Source: a bacterium | GTDB taxonomy: Bacteria > NPL-UPA2 > JAUVJM01 | Reading direction: 5' to 3' | DNA: 30,815 bases | NCBI GenBank assembly: GCA_030596585.1 | Contig: JAUVJM010000003.1 | Span: 1-30,815, forward strand | In this document: one piece after another, positions 1-7,176 of the stretch | How positions within the stretch are numbered: the first letter of the stretch is position 1 | Layout of the letters: each line of letters begins with the position of its first letter | Notes under the pieces: generated by a model | What the model saw: the letters and a program-made list of their open reading frames with translations, nothing else | Told to the model about the DNA's origin: nothing | Databases searched by the model: none | Program-made: the position numbers and the translations under genes

Positions 1-350
1 AGGAAGACAAAAGAATAGTCGGAATAAAGAATGTTACTGCTGACGAGCATTTCTTCGTCGGACATTTTCCGCAAAGGCCGATAATGCCGGGAGTTCTCGT
101 TGTCGAGGCAATGGCCCAGACAGCAGGCGTATTGATGCTGAGCAAAGAACAGAACATTGGGAAACTGGCGTATGTGATGAGTATTGATAACGTGAGATTG
201 AGAAAACCCATCGTTCCGGGTGACCAGCTCCGGCTTGAAGTGGAAGTACACAAACTGCGCAAGAAGACCGGAAAGGTTAAGGCAAAAACCTTTATTGAGG
301 AACAACTTGTGGCGGAAGCAGAATTTGTCTTTTCGGTGGTGGACGTATGA
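1..350 (+). CDS. fabZ: 3-hydroxyacyl-ACP dehydratase FabZ, 3' part only
   Basis: The frame is open from base 3 to the stop at 348-350, so the gene starts upstream of the window. FabZ dehydrates (3R)-3-hydroxyacyl-ACP to trans-2-enoyl-ACP in the cytoplasmic type II fatty acid cycle. The visible part has the hot-dog-fold signature: GHFP, whose His is catalytic, followed by RPIMPGV and VVEAMAQ, whose Glu is the second catalytic residue. The C-terminal strands (RLRKPIVPGDQL) also fit. An internal ATG at base 84 lies after the catalytic His and is not a credible start. The stop overlaps the lpxA start (ATGA), so the two are translationally coupled. In some phyla FabZ is the C-terminal half of an LpxC-FabZ fusion; the missing 5' end prevents a decision here. 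Confidence 0.95.
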   Translation, partial: EDKRIVGIKNVTADEHFFVGHFPQRPIMPGVLVVEAMAQTAGVLMLSKEQNIGKLAYVMSIDNVRLRKPIVPGDQLRLEVEVHKLRKKTGKVKAKTFIEEQLVAEAEFVFSVVDV

Positions 351-1141
351 CAGGAATTCATCCTTCAGCCATAGTTCATCCCGCGGCACAAATCTCAGAT
401 GATGTTACGATAGGTCCCTATTCAATCTGTGGGGAGAACGTTTCTATCGGCAGGGGCACTACCATAGGCGCGCACGTTGTACTTGACGGGTGGTGCCGGA
501 TTGGAGAACATAATACCATCTACAGCGGGGCTGTTGTCGGCAGCCCGCCGCAGGACCTGAAGTACAAAGGCGAAAAGACCAAACTTACCATTGGAAATCA
601 CAATGTCATCAGAGAATTCGTAACCCTTAACATTGGCACCAAGGGAGGCGGCGGGGAAACAAAACTGGGAGATGAAAACCTGCTTATGGCTTACTCCCAT
701 GTTGCCCACGACTGCATCATTGGGAACCGCGTCGTAATGGCAAATGCCGCAACGCTCGGCGGGCACGTTGTACTTGAAGATGGGGTTATCATGAGCGGTT
801 TGTCCGGAGTGCACCATTTCGTCAGAATCGGCTCCCTGAGCATAGTGGGCGGCTGTTCGAAGGTGTTGGTAGATATCCCGCCATACTGTATGGTTGACGG
901 ACATCCGGCGAAGGTGCGCGGTCTCAACGTTATAGGGCTCAGACGCAATAACGTACCGATCGAAACACGCAATTCCCTCAAGGAAGCATATAGATTGCTT
1001 TATCGATCGGAGCTTAACGTTGATAAGGCGCTGGAGAAAATAGTGAAAGAAGTTCCCGACAGCCTCGAAGTCAGACATGTGGTGGAATTCGTCAGGGAGA
1101 CGTCCAAGGGGAAATCCGGAAGAGCATTGCAGCCAAAATAG
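347..1141 (+). CDS. lpxA: UDP-N-acetylglucosamine acyltransferase LpxA
   Basis: First step of lipid A synthesis: transfer of a 3-hydroxyacyl chain from ACP to UDP-GlcNAc, in the cytoplasm. The 264-residue protein has the left-handed beta-helix hexapeptide repeats from about residue 5 to 180 (HPSAIVHP, IGPYSICG, IGRGTTIG) and a helical C-terminal domain. The catalytic His of E. coli LpxA (H125) corresponds to H121 in SHVAHDC; H118 and H140 are also kept. The acyl-ruler position (E. coli G173) is Gly here, in VGGCS, which by analogy suggests a long hydroxyacyl chain. One active-site position differs: E. coli Q161 is His157 (VHHF). The start overlaps the fabZ stop by 4 bases. Length is normal for the family. 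Confidence 0.97.
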   Translation: MTGIHPSAIVHPAAQISDDVTIGPYSICGENVSIGRGTTIGAHVVLDGWCRIGEHNTIYSGAVVGSPPQDLKYKGEKTKLTIGNHNVIREFVTLNIGTKGGGGETKLGDENLLMAYSHVAHDCIIGNRVVMANAATLGGHVVLEDGVIMSGLSGVHHFVRIGSLSIVGGCSKVLVDIPPYCMVDGHPAKVRGLNVIGLRRNNVPIETRNSLKEAYRLLYRSELNVDKALEKIVKEVPDSLEVRHVVEFVRETSKGKSGRALQPK

Positions 1142-1156
1142 GAAGGCACAGGATGT

Positions 1157-1262
1157 TTGTCATTCCCGCCCCGTATCAAGTACGGGGTAAACTGCAACGG
1201 GGATCCAGACTATAACTACGGATTCTGGATTGCCCGGTCAGGCCGGGCAATGACAAGAATTT
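1157..1262. repeat. Dispersed dRS3-like inverted repeat, copy 1
   Basis: Fills most of the lpxA-lpxI gap. It begins TGTCATTCCCG, has an internal GGATCCAGACTATAACTACG segment, and ends in a GATTGCCCGG/CCGGGCAATGACA hairpin. Related copies lie at 2174-2244 (reverse orientation), 5987-6068, 9302-9334 (short) and 22871-22993. The ATTCCC(N8)GGGAAT core of other copies has the layout of the Neisseria dRS3 repeat; this is a likeness, not proof of common origin. An internal CCCCGTATCAAGTACGGGG hairpin is specific to this copy. Confidence 0.85.
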
Positions 1263-1294
1263 TCGCTTCGTATTAATCTGAGGTCTGTAATCTA

Positions 1295-2095
1295 ATGTCT
1301 AAAAAAATTGGTTTAATTGCCGGCAGTGACAGACTGCCGCTTGTCTTTGCGGAAGAAGCGAAGAGATGCGGGGAGGAAGTAGTTAGTATCGCTATAGAGG
1401 GCTATACGTCTCCGGAAATCGAAGACAAGGCAAAGACATACTGGATTAAACCCGGGGAATTGGGAAAGATCGTTGAGATCTTCCGGGCTGAGAAAATTGA
1501 GCGCGCCGCAATGGAGGGGAAAATTCCTCAATCCATCATCTTCTCCGACCTTGAATTTGACCACAGGGCAAAGCTCCTTCTGGATAAGGCAAAAAGCAGG
1601 CAGACCCAATCTCTTCTTAAGGGAGTGGCGGACGAACTTAAAACCCACGGCATCACCCTCATTGATGCAAGGACATATCTCGATTCGGTGCTTGCAGTGA
1701 AGGGCAGCATGACAAAACGCAAACCCCGTGAGGAAGAATTAGCAGACATAGAGTTTGGCAAAAACGTCCTGAATGTTATTGGCTCGTTTGATATCGGACA
1801 ATCAGTGGTGGTGAAGAACCGCGCCGTTCTTGCCATAGAAGCAATAGAGGGAACGGATGCTGCCATCCGGCGCGGAGCCGTTCTGGGGAAAGGCGGCGCA
1901 GTCGTTGTCAAAATGACGAAACCCGGCCAGGACCTGCGTTTTGACCTCCCGGTAGTTGGAGAAAAAACCGTGGCTGTAATGGGTGAGTCCGGAGCGGAGG
2001 TTCTTGCAATCGAGGCCGGCAAGACGGTCATTCTTGAAAAAGATGAGACCGTCAAAAAAGCCGACGAAGCGAACATTTGCATCGTCGCCATATAG
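1295..2095 (+). CDS. lpxI: UDP-2,3-diacylglucosamine pyrophosphatase LpxI
   Basis: Hydrolyses UDP-2,3-diacylglucosamine to lipid X and UMP, the step carried out by LpxH in E. coli. The 266-residue protein shows the LpxI (former DUF1009) layout: an N-terminal domain starting KKIGLIAGSDRLPLVFA and a C-terminal domain with IEAIEGTDAAIRRG and KPGQDLRFDLPVVG; the last motif contains the conserved Asp region needed for catalysis in Caulobacter LpxI. Length matches the family (about 270). The ATG follows a repeat-filled gap and I see no strong Shine-Dalgarno, only GAGG about 13-17 bases upstream. Its place between lpxA and lpxB supports the assignment. LpxI marks lineages that lack LpxH. Confidence 0.95.
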   Translation: MSKKIGLIAGSDRLPLVFAEEAKRCGEEVVSIAIEGYTSPEIEDKAKTYWIKPGELGKIVEIFRAEKIERAAMEGKIPQSIIFSDLEFDHRAKLLLDKAKSRQTQSLLKGVADELKTHGITLIDARTYLDSVLAVKGSMTKRKPREEELADIEFGKNVLNVIGSFDIGQSVVVKNRAVLAIEAIEGTDAAIRRGAVLGKGGAVVVKMTKPGQDLRFDLPVVGEKTVAVMGESGAEVLAIEAGKTVILEKDETVKKADEANICIVAI

Positions 2096-2097
2096 AA

Positions 2098-2310
2098 ATG
2101 CAATTACGAATTACGAAAAGCTTAAAGAAATACAATTGTGAATTTTGGCTTTTCTCCAAATCTAGTGGTGATATTGTCATTGCCCGGCTTGACCGGGCAA
2201 TCCATAAGAAGAAATCTCTGGATTCCCGCTTCCGCGGGAATGACGCGGGTATACTTAACCAAAGATTTACGAATTTGCGGTTGCTTTTCATTCGTAATTC
2301 TTAATTGATA
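2098..2310. repeat. Nested repeats: AT-rich ATTACGAATT element around a dRS3-like copy
   Basis: Almost the whole lpxI-oxidoreductase gap is repeat. Outer arms CAATTACGAATTACGAAAAGC (split form, 2099 onward) and CTTTTCATTCGTAATTCTTAATTG (split form, near 2285-2308) are roughly inverted. Between them, at 2174-2244, sits a reverse-oriented dRS3-like copy with a TTGCCCGGCTTGACCGGGCAA hairpin (21 bases with its outer T) and a GATTCCCGCTTCCGCGGGAAT hairpin. The same AT-rich arms enclose a different element at 28775-28979, so they behave as a separate family that accepts insertions. Confidence 0.7.
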
Positions 2311-2318
2311 ATTGTCTT

Positions 2319-3257
2319 ATGAAAAATGTGCGTGTCGGAGTAGTGGGTGTTGGGCGTCTTGGGAGTGAGCACGCCCGCCTTTATGCGGGCATGAAAAACT
2401 GCCTGTTGGTGGGTGTGGCTGATACCCGCAGGAACCATGCCAGGGAGGTAGCCGGAAAGCACAAGGTCCCTGCCTTTGCTGATTATGCATCCCTTTTTGG
2501 GAAAGTCGAGGCAGTGAGTATTGCCGTCCCAACTGATCTTCATTACACAATCGCGCGCGATTTTCTCAAAAGAGATGTTCACGTGCTTCTTGAGAAGCCG
2601 ATAACAAGAACCCTTGAGGAAGCGGGGAAGCTCGTTTCTATAAGTGAGAAGAAGAATATCATTCTGCAAGTGGGTCATGTCGAACGTTTTAACTCGGCTC
2701 TGAGACAAATTGAGCGGAAGATAAAGAATCCGCGATTCATCGAATGCCACCGCCTTGGTCCATACCAGGAGCGCGGAACCGAGGTCAGTGTCGTACTTGA
2801 CCTGATGATACATGACATTGACATAATCCTTAGTCTTGTCAAGTCTCGTGTCAAGCGCATAGATGCCGTTGGAGTCAGCCTCCTTTCCGCCTATGAAGAT
2901 ATCGCCAACGCAAGAATTGTGTTTGCCAACGGAGCTGTAGCAAACATAACCAGCAGCCGCATCAGCGCGGAGAAATTGCGTAAGATAAGGATTTTCGAGA
3001 AGGACACCTACGTTTCCCTCGATTTCCTGAATCAGAGTCTATCAATCTACAGACGGAGTGCCCGCGGCATCATAAAAGAGAGTCCGACTGTTGAGAAGAT
3101 TGAGCCGCTCAAATCAGAGTTGGAGGATTTCATTGATTCCATTTCCCGCAAGCGCACACCACTTGTATCGGGAAGGTTAGCGAGAGAAGCACTGCGCGTT
3201 GCCCTGAACATCTCAAAGCAGATACAAAATAGCTATAAAAAGACAGGCACAAAGTAA
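2319..3257 (+). CDS. Gfo/Idh/MocA-family oxidoreductase, GnnA-like, in lipid A cluster
   Basis: NAD(P)-dependent sugar dehydrogenase of 312 residues. The N-terminal Rossmann domain has GVGRLGSEHARLY (GxGxxG, residues about 10-20) and the family motif EKPI with its conserved Lys near residue 94. The C-terminal alpha/beta domain has LDLMIHDIDII, whose His and Asp fit the active-site region. Members encoded beside lpxA in other bacteria include GnnA, which oxidises UDP-GlcNAc at C3 so that an aminotransferase (GnnB) can make UDP-GlcNAc3N. No GnnB-type aminotransferase lies in the window, so the product is uncertain. The last codons (KTGTK-stop) fall in repeat DNA: 17 bases there recur at 25806-25822. 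Another sugar-nucleotide dehydrogenase role is possible. Confidence 0.85.
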   Translation: MKNVRVGVVGVGRLGSEHARLYAGMKNCLLVGVADTRRNHAREVAGKHKVPAFADYASLFGKVEAVSIAVPTDLHYTIARDFLKRDVHVLLEKPITRTLEEAGKLVSISEKKNIILQVGHVERFNSALRQIERKIKNPRFIECHRLGPYQERGTEVSVVLDLMIHDIDIILSLVKSRVKRIDAVGVSLLSAYEDIANARIVFANGAVANITSSRISAEKLRKIRIFEKDTYVSLDFLNQSLSIYRRSARGIIKESPTVEKIEPLKSELEDFIDSISRKRTPLVSGRLAREALRVALNISKQIQNSYKKTGTK

Positions 3258-3271
3258 AACAAAAAAATATT

Positions 3272-3387
3272 GTAACCGTTCACGGTTACGAATTATTGTT
3301 CGAGCTTGTCGAGAACCTATCTTCTCGATGCGCTTCCGCTTACTCGAAGAATAAAAGGAGTTCACTCTTTAACCGTGAACGGTTACA
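3272..3387. repeat. MITE-like element with 17-bp terminal inverted repeats, copy A
   Basis: Left end GTAACCGTTCACGGTTA and right end TAACCGTGAACGGTTAC are exact inverted repeats bounding about 115 bases. Each end is itself nearly palindromic. The interior has TTCGAGCTTGTCGAGAACC and TTCTCGATGCGCTT. Copies: 8099 to about 8212, with the right end lost, and 28829-28942, with a degenerate left end. No coding capacity. It separates the oxidoreductase gene from lpxB. Confidence 0.88.
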
Positions 3388-3438
3388 AAATATTTAAACT
3401 CTGTGCCTTTATGCCTTTGGGATAGTGTCAAATAAAAC

Positions 3439-4611
3439 ATGAAAAAGCTAATGATAGTGGCAGGAGAGGCTTCCGGCGATATGAATGGCGCGGCACTCGC
3501 TTTAGCCCTGAAGAAACTTGCGCCTGACTTGAAGCTGATAGGTATCGGTGGGAAACAAATGAGAGAAGCCGGTGTAGAAGTTCTCTTTGACGTAACCGGT
3601 CTTGCAGTGGTCGGTTTTACCGAGGTTCTTCACAACATCCGGAAATTCAGGAATATTTTCCGCCGGTTCCGTGATAGGATGATTAAGGAAAAGCCGCTGG
3701 CTGTTGTCCTCCTGGATTATCCGGGATTCAACATGCGCCTGGCGGCTGAGGCAAAAAAGAACCGAATAACCGTCATTTACTACATCAGTCCTCAGGTGTG
3801 GGCATGGGGAAGAAACAGGGTAAAGAAACTCGCAAGGATAGTTGATAAAATGCTTGTCATTTTCCCTTTTGAGAAAGAGTTTTACAAAGGCTCGGGACTG
3901 AATGTGGAATTTGTCGGGCATCCAATGCTGGACAGAATAAAGCGGGATACAGATAGAGAAAAGCTGGCTGGACAACTTTCGCTGTCCAGCTCAGAGCAAA
4001 TTGTGGCGCTTCTTCCCGGGAGCAGAAAGCAGGAAGTAAAGAGACTCCTTCCTGTCATGCTCAAGGCGGGTGCCATCATGCGCAAGGAAATAGCGGATTT
4101 GCAGTTCATCATCCCCTGTGCGTCAACAATTGATGTGCAGAAAATGCGCAATACGGTGGAGAAATACCCGTTTGAGGTGACTGTCGTTGAGAACCGCACC
4201 TGCGATGCCATAAATGTCGCAGACCTTATAATAGCATCTTCAGGAACAGCTACAGTTGAGACAGCTTGTCTGATAAAACCTATGGTAGTAGTATATCAAG
4301 TCTCGTTTTTAACGTGGCTCACCGCAAAATTCCTGATTAAGGTCGAAAACATTGCGATGGTGAACGTTATTGCGGGCAGAAAGGTAGTGCCTGAGCTTTT
4401 GCAATTCCAGGCAACACCTGCAGGTATTGCCGGAGAAGCTCTGTCTCTTCTGCGGGACAATACCCGGCGGGAAAAAATGAAGGATGATCTAAAGGAAGTG
4501 GCAGAGGCGCTGGGCAGTCCGGGAGCAAGCGACAGAGCCGCCCGTGCCATTCTCAGGACAATCGGACTGCAGCTGCCCGATTTATCAGGTGTATCTCAGA
4601 AGGGAGAATAA
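3439..4611 (+). CDS. lpxB: Lipid-A-disaccharide synthase LpxB
   Basis: GT19 glycosyltransferase that condenses UDP-2,3-diacylglucosamine with lipid X to the lipid A disaccharide at the inner face of the inner membrane. The 390-residue protein has the expected landmarks: VAGEASGD at residues 7-14, LLDYPGFN near 95, YISPQVWAW near 115, FVGHPMLD near 160, ALLPGSR near 190 and a C-terminal donor-binding part with ASSGTATVE. Length is normal (about 380-390). No clear Shine-Dalgarno precedes the ATG, which follows a MITE-like repeat. It is preceded by LpxI, which makes its lipid X substrate, and followed after 2 bases by a small unknown gene. Confidence 0.97.
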   Translation: MKKLMIVAGEASGDMNGAALALALKKLAPDLKLIGIGGKQMREAGVEVLFDVTGLAVVGFTEVLHNIRKFRNIFRRFRDRMIKEKPLAVVLLDYPGFNMRLAAEAKKNRITVIYYISPQVWAWGRNRVKKLARIVDKMLVIFPFEKEFYKGSGLNVEFVGHPMLDRIKRDTDREKLAGQLSLSSSEQIVALLPGSRKQEVKRLLPVMLKAGAIMRKEIADLQFIIPCASTIDVQKMRNTVEKYPFEVTVVENRTCDAINVADLIIASSGTATVETACLIKPMVVVYQVSFLTWLTAKFLIKVENIAMVNVIAGRKVVPELLQFQATPAGIAGEALSLLRDNTRREKMKDDLKEVAEALGSPGASDRAARAILRTIGLQLPDLSGVSQKGE

Positions 4612-4613
4612 AA

Positions 4614-4919
4614 ATGGACGACAGAAAAATTCTTCTGGCTATGCTGAAAGCATTGGTTACTGACATCCAGAACATTCAGCAAAAAGGTGCGGGGTATTAC
4701 AGTGCAGCACCTTTTGTCGAGAAATACAACAGGGTTCTTGGAAAGGTGAGAAAAATATTCGAGGGACAGTCTGTACTGCTCGACACGTTTGCCGAAATTG
4801 AAGATACCAAGTCGGTTGACCCGGCAGACAAGATGAAAACCACCCAGAGGGTGACAATCGAACTGGGACAATTAATTGCTTTTCTTGAAGCTTCAATGAA
4901 GGATGAGAAATCCTCATAA
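4614..4919 (+). CDS. Small hypothetical protein downstream of lpxB
   Basis: I do not recognise this 101-residue protein. It starts 2 bases after the lpxB stop with a GAAGGGAG ribosome binding site about 8 bases upstream, so it is very probably translated and co-transcribed with lpxB. It is rich in charged residues and predicted mostly helical (LLAMLKALVTDIQNI; KYNRVLGKVRKIFEG; VTIELGQLIAFLEASM). There is no signal peptide, membrane segment or Cys cluster, so it is probably cytoplasmic. A role in lipid A or envelope synthesis is suggested only by position. Confidence 0.75.
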   Translation: MDDRKILLAMLKALVTDIQNIQQKGAGYYSAAPFVEKYNRVLGKVRKIFEGQSVLLDTFAEIEDTKSVDPADKMKTTQRVTIELGQLIAFLEASMKDEKSS

Positions 4920-4924
4920 ATGAG

Positions 4925-4968
4925 GCAACTACAAAAATAGGCCATTGTAGTTGCTCGATTCATCGAGC
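4925..4968. repeat. GTAGTTGC-type hairpin repeat
   Basis: GCAACTACA (4925-4933) pairs with TGTAGTTGC (4946-4954), and the second arm runs into a hairpin GCTCGATTCATCGAGC (4953-4968). The GTAGTTGC module followed by a small hairpin recurs at 11651-11672 and 21789-21839, but with different hairpin sequences. Lies between the small hypothetical gene and nadA. Confidence 0.7.
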
Positions 4969-5010
4969 TAAGGAAACGTTTATACTTTCCTGGTACTGCG
5001 AAAAAACCTT

Positions 5011-5913
5011 ATGAAAGAGATCATCTCGACGATTAAAAATCTGTGCAGGGAAAGGAATGCCGTTATCCTGGCGCACAACTATCAGCCGCCCGAAATACAG
5101 GAAATTGCCGATTTCGTCGGCGATTCACTTGACCTGAGCAGGAAGGCCTCGGAAATGGCGGCGGATGTGATAGTGTTCTGCGGAGTGAGGTTTATGGCGG
5201 AGACAGCTGCCGTCATCTCGCAGGAAAAGATCGTGCTCCTGCCGGATTTGGACGCGGGCTGTCCGCTCGCCGATACGATTGACGCAGACAAACTCGAGCT
5301 TAAGAAAAAGGAATGTCCTCCCGGAACAATCGTTGTCTGTTACGTCAATTCTCCGGTTGAGGTGAAGGCGGGAAGCGACATCTGCTGCACATCAGCTAAT
5401 GCCGCGAGAATAGTTGACTCATTGGGAGAAGCAAATATCCTGTTTGTCCCGGATGAAAACCTGGGACGCTGGGTATCCTCCCGAACGGGGAAAAAGCTTA
5501 TCTTGTGGAAGGGTTCCTGCCCTGCACATGTGAAATTGAGAGCACACGACATTATAGAACTAAGGAAGAAATACCCTGAAGCGCTAGTGATGGTCCATCC
5601 TGAGTGTCTCGATGAGGTAACCCAAATAGCCGATGCGGTGCTGGGCACGGGCGGTATGGTGGAGTATGCGCAGACAACATCTGCCAGGGAGATAATCGTC
5701 GGGACTGAAGAGGGAATGATTTACCGTTTACAAAAAGAGAATCCGGAAAAGGCATTTTACCCCGCTTGCGAGAAACTCTTGTGTGTTGATATGAAAGTCA
5801 TTAGTCTACAGAAGGTCATGGAATCTCTGAAGGAGTTGAAACACAGGATTGTCATTCCCGGGGAGATAGCAGATAAAGCCGGAAAGTCCATCGAGAGAAT
5901 GTTGAAAATGTAA
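5011..5913 (+). CDS. nadA: Quinolinate synthase NadA
   Basis: Condenses iminoaspartate with dihydroxyacetone phosphate to quinolinate in de novo NAD synthesis; a cytoplasmic [4Fe-4S] enzyme. The 300-residue length matches the short class (Thermotoga, Pyrococcus). Motifs: AHNYQPPEIQ near residue 21, GDSLDLSRKA near 37, FCGVRFMAETA near 56, and HPEC at 196-199. By spacing, the three cluster ligands are C84 (DAGCPLA), C170 (GSCPAHV) and C258 (LCVDMK). No Shine-Dalgarno is evident. nadB and nadC are not in the window, and the gene looks monocistronic, flanked by repeats. Confidence 0.96.
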   Translation: MKEIISTIKNLCRERNAVILAHNYQPPEIQEIADFVGDSLDLSRKASEMAADVIVFCGVRFMAETAAVISQEKIVLLPDLDAGCPLADTIDADKLELKKKECPPGTIVVCYVNSPVEVKAGSDICCTSANAARIVDSLGEANILFVPDENLGRWVSSRTGKKLILWKGSCPAHVKLRAHDIIELRKKYPEALVMVHPECLDEVTQIADAVLGTGGMVEYAQTTSAREIIVGTEEGMIYRLQKENPEKAFYPACEKLLCVDMKVISLQKVMESLKELKHRIVIPGEIADKAGKSIERMLKM

Positions 5914-5928
5914 TCCCTTATAGCGGGG

Positions 5929-5955
5929 GCAAAGTAAACTTTGCAACCACTACTC
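5929..5955. repeat. Small hairpin repeat GCAAAGTAAACTTTGC
   Basis: Hairpin GCAAAGTAAACTTTGC at 5929-5944 followed by AACCACTAC. It matches the right half of the longer element at 21789-21839 (CAAAGTAAACTTTGCGACTAC) and belongs to the same modular GTAGTTGC family. Confidence 0.65.
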
Positions 5956-5986
5956 CGTGACATTAGTTCTTGACACATTTTTTGCT

Positions 5987-6068
5987 TGTCATTCCCGCGA
6001 AGGCGGGAATCCAGGCTGCAACTATGGATTTTGGATTGCCCGGTCAAGCCGGGCAATGACAAGAATTT
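5987..6068. repeat. Dispersed dRS3-like inverted repeat, copy 3
   Basis: TGTCATTCCCGCGAAGGCGGGAAT (two halves around GCGAAGGC) followed by CCAGGCTGCAACTATGGATT and the GATTGCCCGG/CCGGGCAATGACAAGAATT hairpin. Same order and orientation as 1157-1262 and 22871-22993. Lies upstream of the zinc dehydrogenase gene. Confidence 0.85.
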
Positions 6069-6129
6069 ATGAAACTTTGCAACTACACTGGGGGATTGTT
6101 GCTTTTGGCGGAGACTACAGGAGAGAAAA

Positions 6130-7173
6130 ATGAAAGCTGCGATTTATGAAGGACCGGGGAAAATGGTGGTCAGGGAACAGGAGAAACCTTCCTGTAAAAA
6201 AGGTGAAGTTCTGATAAGGGTGCACGCCTGTGCCATATGCGGAACGGACGTCAGGATTTACCGCCACGGGCAGAAAAACGTAGTGCCGCCTCACATAATC
6301 GGGCATGAAATAGGGGGCATAGTCGAAGCGTTAGGGCCTGGCGTTACCGGTGTTGAGATTGGCTCCCACGTGGTAGTGGTAACCTCTGTGGGGTGTGGGG
6401 AATGCAAATTCTGCCGGCGGGGATGGCACAATCTCTGCGTTAAGGGGGTAGCCATCGGCTATTACTACGAGGGAGGATTCGCGCAGTACATGACGGTTCC
6501 GGAACCTGCCGTGATGCAGGGAAACATAATACCGTTCTCCCCGGAATTATCTTTCCCGGAAGCATCGATTGTAGAACCGCTTTCGTGTTGTATCAACGGG
6601 CAGGAGTATCTGGCAATCAGCACAGAGGACATTGTTGTCATATTCGGCTGCGGCCCAATCGGATGTATGCATGCGGAACTGGCAAAAGCGAAGAACGCTA
6701 AGAAGATAATAATGGTTGACGTTGACAAAAAACGGTTGGAAATGGCAGAAAAACTTTCGCCGGACATGATTATAGATTCCTCTCAACATAACCCGGTGGA
6801 AGAAATAATGTCAGCCACAGCAGGGGAGGGAGCTGACGTAATCATTGTTGCCTGCGGCGTTAACAGTGTACAGGAGCAGGCAGTTTCCTCGGCGGCAAAA
6901 AAGGGACGAATAAGCTTCTTCGCGGGGCTCCCGAAGGACAAACCTACCATCACGTTTGACAGCAACCTCATCCACTACAGGGAAATAAGTGTCTTTGGCG
7001 CTTTCGCTTCCTTTGCAGAGCAGTACAGGGAAGCGCTTGATCTCATAGAAAAGGGGAGGGTTGATGCAGCTAAACTGATAACGCACAAGTTTCCCCTCGA
7101 TAACATTGTTGAAGCAATCGGAACAGCCGCAGGCGGGGAAGGGCTCAAAGTAGTTATGCAACCATGGAGGTAG
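6130..7173 (+). CDS. Zinc-dependent medium-chain alcohol/polyol dehydrogenase
   Basis: NAD(P)-dependent oxidoreductase of the medium-chain dehydrogenase superfamily, 347 residues. Catalytic zinc ligands are visible: C37 (CAICGTD), H59-E60 (GHE) and E149 (VEP). The structural zinc lobe is complete, with C89, C92, C95 and C103 in GCGECKFCRRGWHNLC. The Rossmann motif is GCGPIG at 173-178, and the acidic MVDVD at the end of the second strand favours NAD over NADP. It most resembles sorbitol/threonine-type dehydrogenases; the substrate cannot be named. AGGAG lies 7 bases before the ATG. The next gene, a sugar-phosphate isomerase/epimerase, follows after 3 bases, so the pair probably forms one catabolic or interconversion unit. 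Confidence 0.92.
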   Translation: MKAAIYEGPGKMVVREQEKPSCKKGEVLIRVHACAICGTDVRIYRHGQKNVVPPHIIGHEIGGIVEALGPGVTGVEIGSHVVVVTSVGCGECKFCRRGWHNLCVKGVAIGYYYEGGFAQYMTVPEPAVMQGNIIPFSPELSFPEASIVEPLSCCINGQEYLAISTEDIVVIFGCGPIGCMHAELAKAKNAKKIIMVDVDKKRLEMAEKLSPDMIIDSSQHNPVEEIMSATAGEGADVIIVACGVNSVQEQAVSSAAKKGRISFFAGLPKDKPTITFDSNLIHYREISVFGAFASFAEQYREALDLIEKGRVDAAKLITHKFPLDNIVEAIGTAAGGEGLKVVMQPWR

Positions 7174-7176
7174 AAA

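Noticed and set aside
1..350. Calling an LpxC-FabZ fusion
   Set aside because: The 5' part is outside the window; only FabZ residues are visible.
422..1078. Long minus-strand open frame (218 codons) opposite lpxA
   Set aside because: It is the antisense shadow of a clear LpxA with intact catalytic motifs; the translation has no recognisable domain and no ribosome binding site.
2301..2813. Minus-strand frame opposite the Gfo/Idh gene
   Set aside because: Shadow of a confident Rossmann-fold gene; starts and ends without translation signals.
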